A stretch of DNA of 64,000 bases from Nocardia brasiliensis NBRC 14402 (GTDB lineage Bacteria; Actinomycetota; Actinomycetes; Mycobacteriales; Mycobacteriaceae), in contig NZ_BAFT02000006.1 in the NCBI RefSeq assembly GCF_000308475.2, positions 1 to 64,000 of the forward strand, in the 5' to 3' direction. The translations under genes were made by a program, and so were the position numbers. The notes beneath the pieces are model-generated. The model made no database searches. It saw only the letters and a program-made list of their open reading frames with translations, and was not told the DNA's origin. This document shows positions 60,381-64,000 of the stretch, one piece after another. Position 1 is the stretch's first letter; each line of letters opens with the position of its first letter.

Positions 60381-61088
60381 CTAACTCGGGACGAGCATGC
60401 CCACCGTGGCCAGCGGCATCGCGGCCATGAGATCGAGGGTCTGCTCGGCGGCGGTGCCGTGCGTGTGCGCGACCACCACGAAACCCGTGCCGTACGAAGC
60501 GGAAGCGACGTCCGGCGGGCCGAGATCGGACCAACCCCACTTGGTGCCCTGCACGAGCGGCCAGCGGGCGGTGCCCCAATCCTGTTCGGTGCCATCGGCG
60601 GCCGTGGCGCCGGCCGCCGCCATCCATTCGAAGATCGGCGAGTTGCGATCGTTGCGCAATTTGGTGATCAAGAATTCGGCGACGTCGGCGGTGCTCGTCG
60701 CGGCCATGCCCCATTCGCCGTACGGGTGTGTATCGGCCAGATGGTATTCGGCCGCGATGGCTTCGATCGCCCGCGGATACTTGGCCTCTGTCGCGGTCGC
60801 GGCGCCGTCGTCGGAGTAGCGGATCATCCGCTCGGCCAGCTCCCGGTCGCTCGGCGCACCGTCGCCGTGCCGCAGGGCATAGTCCGCGAGATACAGCTTG
60901 ACCAGTGACAGGGCCGCCCGGGACTCGTGTTCGTTCGCGGTGCTCCAGCCGCCGCCCGCCGCGGCGCGGAACGTGACCGCCGTGCGCGACGGCACCACGT
61001 CGGGGCCGAACGGCGCCGCGCCCGCCGGGGGCGCGTGGAAGGCGCAGCAGAGCGCGACGGCGAACACCGCCAGGGTTCCACGGTTCAC
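60381..61088 (-). CDS. secreted serine beta-lactamase-like fold protein
   Basis: The product is 235 residues. A signal peptide (GTLAVFAVALCCAFHAPPAGA) is followed by a DD-transpeptidase/class A beta-lactamase-like fold: SxxK in ALSLVKLYLADYAL, an SDD in IRYSDDGAATATEAKYP (in place of SDN), and KWG in QGTKWGWSDLG (in place of KTG). The altered third motif and short length suggest a non-hydrolytic or altered-specificity relative. Rv-type secreted homologues exist in mycobacteria by memory. GTG 61088 has a strong AAGGAGG site. It converges with TetR and lies between the two MpaB genes. Confidence 0.8.
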   Translation of the reverse strand: MNRGTLAVFAVALCCAFHAPPAGAAPFGPDVVPSRTAVTFRAAAGGGWSTANEHESRAALSLVKLYLADYALRHGDGAPSDRELAERMIRYSDDGAATATEAKYPRAIEAIAAEYHLADTHPYGEWGMAATSTADVAEFLITKLRNDRNSPIFEWMAAAGATAADGTEQDWGTARWPLVQGTKWGWSDLGPPDVASASYGTGFVVVAHTHGTAAEQTLDLMAAMPLATVGMLVPS

Positions 61089-61209
61089 GAGTCCTCCTTG
61101 CCGTGCCCCCTTTGCGCGGTATGCCCGTCTCTGCCGAGATAACACCGCGTGCGGCGAAAAGCCGGGCACGACATGCGGGCGACGCGAACTTGTGTCCGTC
61201 GCCCGCGGG

Positions 61210-62064
61210 TCACACCAGGCGCAGGCCGAGTCTGCGGCGCAGGCGGAAGTCGGCCAGGTAGGCGTTGAGCGGGAACATACGCACCGGAGCCGGGAGTAGG
61301 GTCTCGGCGGTGCCGAGCGTGCGCAGAATGCGTTCGAGTGCCCGGTCCTCCCGTGTGGACCAGGTGAAACCCATTTGGTCGCGCAGGTGTGCGGGCAGCA
61401 GGCCGGTGACGAAGAAGCGGTGTGCCCGCGCGAAGGGGAGTCGCAGCGGTAGCGGCAGCATCTTCAGATCGATCAGATCGTTGAAGTAGTCGCGGACCGG
61501 CGGGTCGATCGTGGTAGCGCTCAGGTGCCGATCCCAATAGGCGGCGAAGGCTTTGCGGTCGGCGGGCCACATGCCGTCGCGCACCTGCAAGGTGGTGCCG
61601 AGCCGGGCGCTGTGCCGGTAGAACGCGTCGGCGGTCGCCTCGTCCATCGGGCCGTGCAGGCGCGTGTAGGTGTCCTGCGCGCCCCAGTACAGGCAGGCGG
61701 CCACCCACAACTGCAGGTCGGGGTCGAAAGCGTTGTAGCGCACCGGACTCGACGCGGTCGAATGCACGGGACGGTGCGAGCGGTTGACGGCTTCGCGGTA
61801 GTCGGCGCGTTCGTCGGAGGAGCCCAGCATGGCCACGGCGAGGTAGGTGACCGTGGTGCGCAGGCGCTTGACCGGATGCAACATCACGTTGCCGCTGTGC
61901 ACGGTGCTCTCCAGCACGCCGTAGCCGACCGGCGGATTGCTGAGCTGCATGATGACGTTCGCCGCGCCGGCGAGCAGTCCCACCATGCCGTCGATGAACT
62001 GCGTGATGTCGAGTTCGTCCGCGGATTCGGATTCGGGCGTCGTTGCGCGAAGTGGCCTGGTCAT
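61210..62064 (-). CDS. MpaB-type (DUF2236) oxygenase, paralogue 2
   Basis: The product is 284 residues and closely parallels paralogue 1: NVIMQLSNPPVGYGVLESTV, HPVKRLRTTVTYLAVAMLGS, SHRPVHSTASSPVRYNAFDP and the same ending (FPLNAYLADFRLRRRLGLRLV). The two clearly arose by duplication. The frame is open to 62109, but the ATG at 62064 matches paralogue 1. The palindrome at 62081-62109 lies 17 bases before it. A secreted beta-lactamase-like gene lies downstream on the same strand. Confidence 0.88.
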   Translation of the reverse strand: MTRPLRATTPESESADELDITQFIDGMVGLLAGAANVIMQLSNPPVGYGVLESTVHSGNVMLHPVKRLRTTVTYLAVAMLGSSDERADYREAVNRSHRPVHSTASSPVRYNAFDPDLQLWVAACLYWGAQDTYTRLHGPMDEATADAFYRHSARLGTTLQVRDGMWPADRKAFAAYWDRHLSATTIDPPVRDYFNDLIDLKMLPLPLRLPFARAHRFFVTGLLPAHLRDQMGFTWSTREDRALERILRTLGTAETLLPAPVRMFPLNAYLADFRLRRRLGLRLV

Positions 62065-62080
62065 CGTTGACCTCTGTCCG

Positions 62081-62109
62081 GTGAGAAGGATGTACATAAA
62101 CTTTCTCAC
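62081..62109. promoter_or_regulatory. operator copy B, upstream of MpaB paralogue 2
   Basis: GTGAGAAG (62081-62088) and TTTCTCAC (62102-62109) form an inverted repeat of identical spacing (13 bases) to copy A at 59591-59619. The outermost six bases of each arm are conserved between the copies as TGAGAA and TTCTCA. Confidence 0.7.
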
Positions 62110-62191
62110 CGCCTCACGGGCGTGTCAACCGTCACACTCCCGGTGCTGCCCGGTGCTGCTGCGCCGGGGAACGGCGAAGTAGTTTGAGCGA

Positions 62192-63619
62192 ATGCCGTTC
62201 GGTTCGCCGCTGTTGCTCAGTTCCCTGAACCCGCTCGCCGTCGCAGGCGGCGCGGATATCCCCGATGCCGTCACCATCGACGGCGTGACGCTCTCGCGCA
62301 GTGATCTGCTCGGCGCCGCGACTTCGGTGGCGGAACGAGTGGCCCGGGCCGACCGGGTCGCCGTGCTGGCCGAGCCGACCGTCGGCACCGTGCTCGCCGT
62401 GGTCGGCTGCCTGATCGCGGGAGTGACCGTGGTGCCGGTGCCGCCGGACTCGGGCACCACGGAACTCGCGCACATCCTGTCCGATTCGGGCGCGCAGGCG
62501 TGGCTCGGCAAAGCCCCTGCGGGCAGCGAACTTCCGGTGGTTCCGGTGCGTGTGCACGCCAGGTCCTGGCATACCTATCCCGAACCCGATGCGGCGTCGA
62601 CGGCTTTCGTGCTGTACACGTCCGGCACCACCGGCTTGCCGAAGGGCGTGCTGCTGAGTCGCGGCGCCATCGCCGCCGGACTGGACGCGCTCGCCGAAGC
62701 CTGGGCGTGGACCGCGAACGACACACTGGTGCACGGGCTTCCGCTGTTCCACGTGCACGGGCTGATCCTCGGCCTGCTCGGACCGCTCCGGGTAGGCAGC
62801 CCGCTGGTGCACACCGGCAAGCCGACCCCGCAGGCGTACGCCGCCGCGCACGGCACCCTGTACTTCGGGGTGCCCACCGTGTGGTCCCGGATCGTCGAAG
62901 ATCCCGATGCCGCAAAGGAACTGGCCGCCGCCCGGCTGCTCGTGTCGGGCAGTGCGCCGCTGCCCGTTCCGGTGTTCGAGAAGCTGCGCGAACTCACCGG
63001 CCACGCGCCCATCGAGCGCTACGGCATGAGCGAAACCATGATCACCCTGTCCACCCGCGCCGACGGTGAACGCCGCCCCGGCTGGGTCGGCACCGCGGTG
63101 CGCGGGGTGCGGACCCGGCTGCGGGACGAGGCGGGCGGCGAGGTCGCGCACGACGGCGAAAGCATCGGCGCGCTACAGGTTTCCGGTCCGATGCTGTTCG
63201 ACGGCTACCTGAACCGTCCGGAAGCCACCGCCGAGAGCTGGACCGAGGACGGCTGGTTCAAGACCGGCGACGTCGCCGCCATCGACCCCGACGGATTTCA
63301 TCGCATCGTCGGCCGCGAATCGGTGGACCTGATCAAATCCGGTGGATATCGCATCGGCGCAGGTGAAGTGGAGACCGTGCTCCTCGGCCACCCCGCCGTA
63401 GCCGAAACCGCCGTGGTCGGCCTGCCCGACCCCGACCTGGGACAGCGCATCGTCGCCTTCGTCGTATTGCGCGGCGAGGCAGCGCCTTCCCTCGAACAGG
63501 ACCTGATCGCCTACGTCGCCGAACAACTCTCGGCCCACAAGCGCCCCCGCGAGATCCGCGTGGTCGACACGTTGCCCCGCAACGCCATGGGCAAGGTCCA
63601 GAAAAAGCGCCTCACCTGA
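62192..63619 (+). CDS. fadD36: acyl-CoA synthetase, FadD36-like
   Basis: The product is 475 residues of the ANL superfamily. The P-loop-like motif is VLYTSGTTGLPKGVLLSR, the A5 region is IERYGMSETM, A7 is WFKTGDVAAID, and the catalytic lysine region is PRNAMGKVQKKRL at the end. It activates a carboxylic acid as acyl-AMP, then acyl-CoA. The substrate is unknown; the Rv1193 name is from synteny and length. ATG 62192 is used. It converges with dapD. Confidence 0.9.
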   Translation: MPFGSPLLLSSLNPLAVAGGADIPDAVTIDGVTLSRSDLLGAATSVAERVARADRVAVLAEPTVGTVLAVVGCLIAGVTVVPVPPDSGTTELAHILSDSGAQAWLGKAPAGSELPVVPVRVHARSWHTYPEPDAASTAFVLYTSGTTGLPKGVLLSRGAIAAGLDALAEAWAWTANDTLVHGLPLFHVHGLILGLLGPLRVGSPLVHTGKPTPQAYAAAHGTLYFGVPTVWSRIVEDPDAAKELAAARLLVSGSAPLPVPVFEKLRELTGHAPIERYGMSETMITLSTRADGERRPGWVGTAVRGVRTRLRDEAGGEVAHDGESIGALQVSGPMLFDGYLNRPEATAESWTEDGWFKTGDVAAIDPDGFHRIVGRESVDLIKSGGYRIGAGEVETVLLGHPAVAETAVVGLPDPDLGQRIVAFVVLRGEAAPSLEQDLIAYVAEQLSAHKRPREIRVVDTLPRNAMGKVQKKRLT

Positions 63620-63650
63620 CCCGCGGGTGCTGCTCGGGATCTGCGCCGGT

Positions 63651-63702
63651 TCTCGGGATCTGCACTACCTGTGGCGGGTCAGAAGGAGTGCGGATCCCGA
63701 GA
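63651..63702. terminator. terminator between fadD36 and dapD
   Basis: TCTCGGGATCTGCAC (63651-63665) pairs with GTGCGGATCCCGAGA (63688-63702) with one mismatch. A partial direct repeat CTCGGGATCTGC occurs at 63633 and 63652. It stands between two convergent genes. Confidence 0.65.
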
Positions 63703-63765
63703 AGCGGTGTGGATGTGGAGGTTCGGCGAGCTCGACGCCAGGGCAGGTCGTGCGGAGGCGCGTGG

Positions 63766-64000
63766 TCAGTCGTTGGCGTGCAGGGCGGCGTTCAGTTCGA
63801 CGCCGGTGCCCTTGTGCGGCACCACTTCCACGGCGCCGGTGACGGAGTTGCGGCGGAAGAGCAGGTTGTTCTGGCCGCTGAGGGTGCTGGCCTTGACGAC
63901 GGTCCCGTCCGGACCCGTGACCTTGGTGCCCGCGGTGACGTAGAGGCCCGCCTCGACGACGCAGTCGTCGCCGAGCGGGATGCCGACACCCGCGTTCGCG
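63766..64000 (-). CDS. dapD: tetrahydrodipicolinate N-succinyltransferase, C-terminal part
   Basis: Only the last 77 residues are in the window, ending at the stop at 63766. They show the hexapeptide-repeat left-handed beta-helix of Dap[23 protein letters not shown], then a C-terminal domain [21 protein letters not shown]. DapD succinylates tetrahydrodipicolinate, the step just before DapC in lysine and peptidoglycan synthesis. The start lies beyond 64000. Position after fadD36 matches Rv1201c. Confidence 0.9.
   Translation of the reverse strand, partial: ANAGVGIPLGDDCVVEAGLYVTAGTKVTGPDGTVVKASTLSGQNNLLFRRNSVTGAVEVVPHKGTGVELNAALHAND

Noticed and set aside
1..64000. CRISPR arrays, tRNA genes, rRNA genes or intact transposons
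   Set aside because: I looked for regular spaced repeats, cloverleaf signatures and transposase motifs (DDE, HTH-rve) and found none.

Overview
This 64 kb window is a high-GC actinobacterial chromosome segment, best explained by a mycolic-acid-lineage genus such as Nocardia or a close relative. The evidence is the gene set: mshB (mycothiol), fbiC (coenzyme F420), a PimE-type polyprenol-phosphate mannosyltransferase with an LpqW lipoprotein (phosphatidylinositol mannosides and lipoarabinomannan), an Rv2525c-like Tat-exported protein and many GTG or leaderless starts. I see no rRNA, tRNA, CRISPR array or intact insertion sequence. Genus is an inference; no search was run.

Positions 1-14,300 begin with a DUF6542 membrane protein cut by the window edge, then rmuC, the sbcD-sbcC nuclease pair, an alkylation-repair operon (Ada-AlkA fusion plus Ogt), the CstA carbon-starvation transporter with its YbdD-like partner, a remnant of a sugar ABC permease, and a VOC/AraC pair. 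From memory, the DUF6542 gene and ychF (14,346) are neighbours in Mycobacterium tuberculosis, so this block looks inserted between them.

Positions 15,400-38,500 are accessory and regulator-rich: secreted and lipoprotein genes, a membrane-domain/lipase fusion, divergent regulator-target pairs with clear palindromes (MarR/MFS, WYL/TIGR03086, AraC/EamA), a frameshifted NmrA-like gene, a four-gene glycine-betaine-type ABC operon, a vapBC toxin-antitoxin pair, a CHAP protein, a tandemly duplicated protein of unknown function and an unusual protein in which serine occupies every third residue.

Positions 38,600-64,000 keep the order of the M. tuberculosis Rv1157c-Rv1201c region as I remember it: Rv1157c homologue, pimE, pterin dehydratase, typA, lpqW, mshB, Rv1171-like membrane protein, fbiC, fdxC, dapC, pruA, putA, fadD36 and dapD. 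This core joins cell-envelope glycolipid synthesis (pimE, lpqW), redox cofactors (mshB, fbiC), lysine/peptidoglycan precursor synthesis (dapC, dapD) and proline catabolism (pruA-putA). Between putA and fadD36 lies a cassette of two MpaB-type (DUF2236) oxygenase paralogues around a TetR regulator; both oxygenase genes carry the same 29-bp palindrome upstream, which suggests a small regulon.

The strongest candidates for undescribed biology are the XXS repeat protein, the MpaB/TetR cassette with its paired operators, the overlapping leader ORFs before lpqW and fbiC, two genes that appear to start at CTG and ATT, the Cys-repeat lipoprotein and a dispersed CTAG-bounded palindromic repeat.
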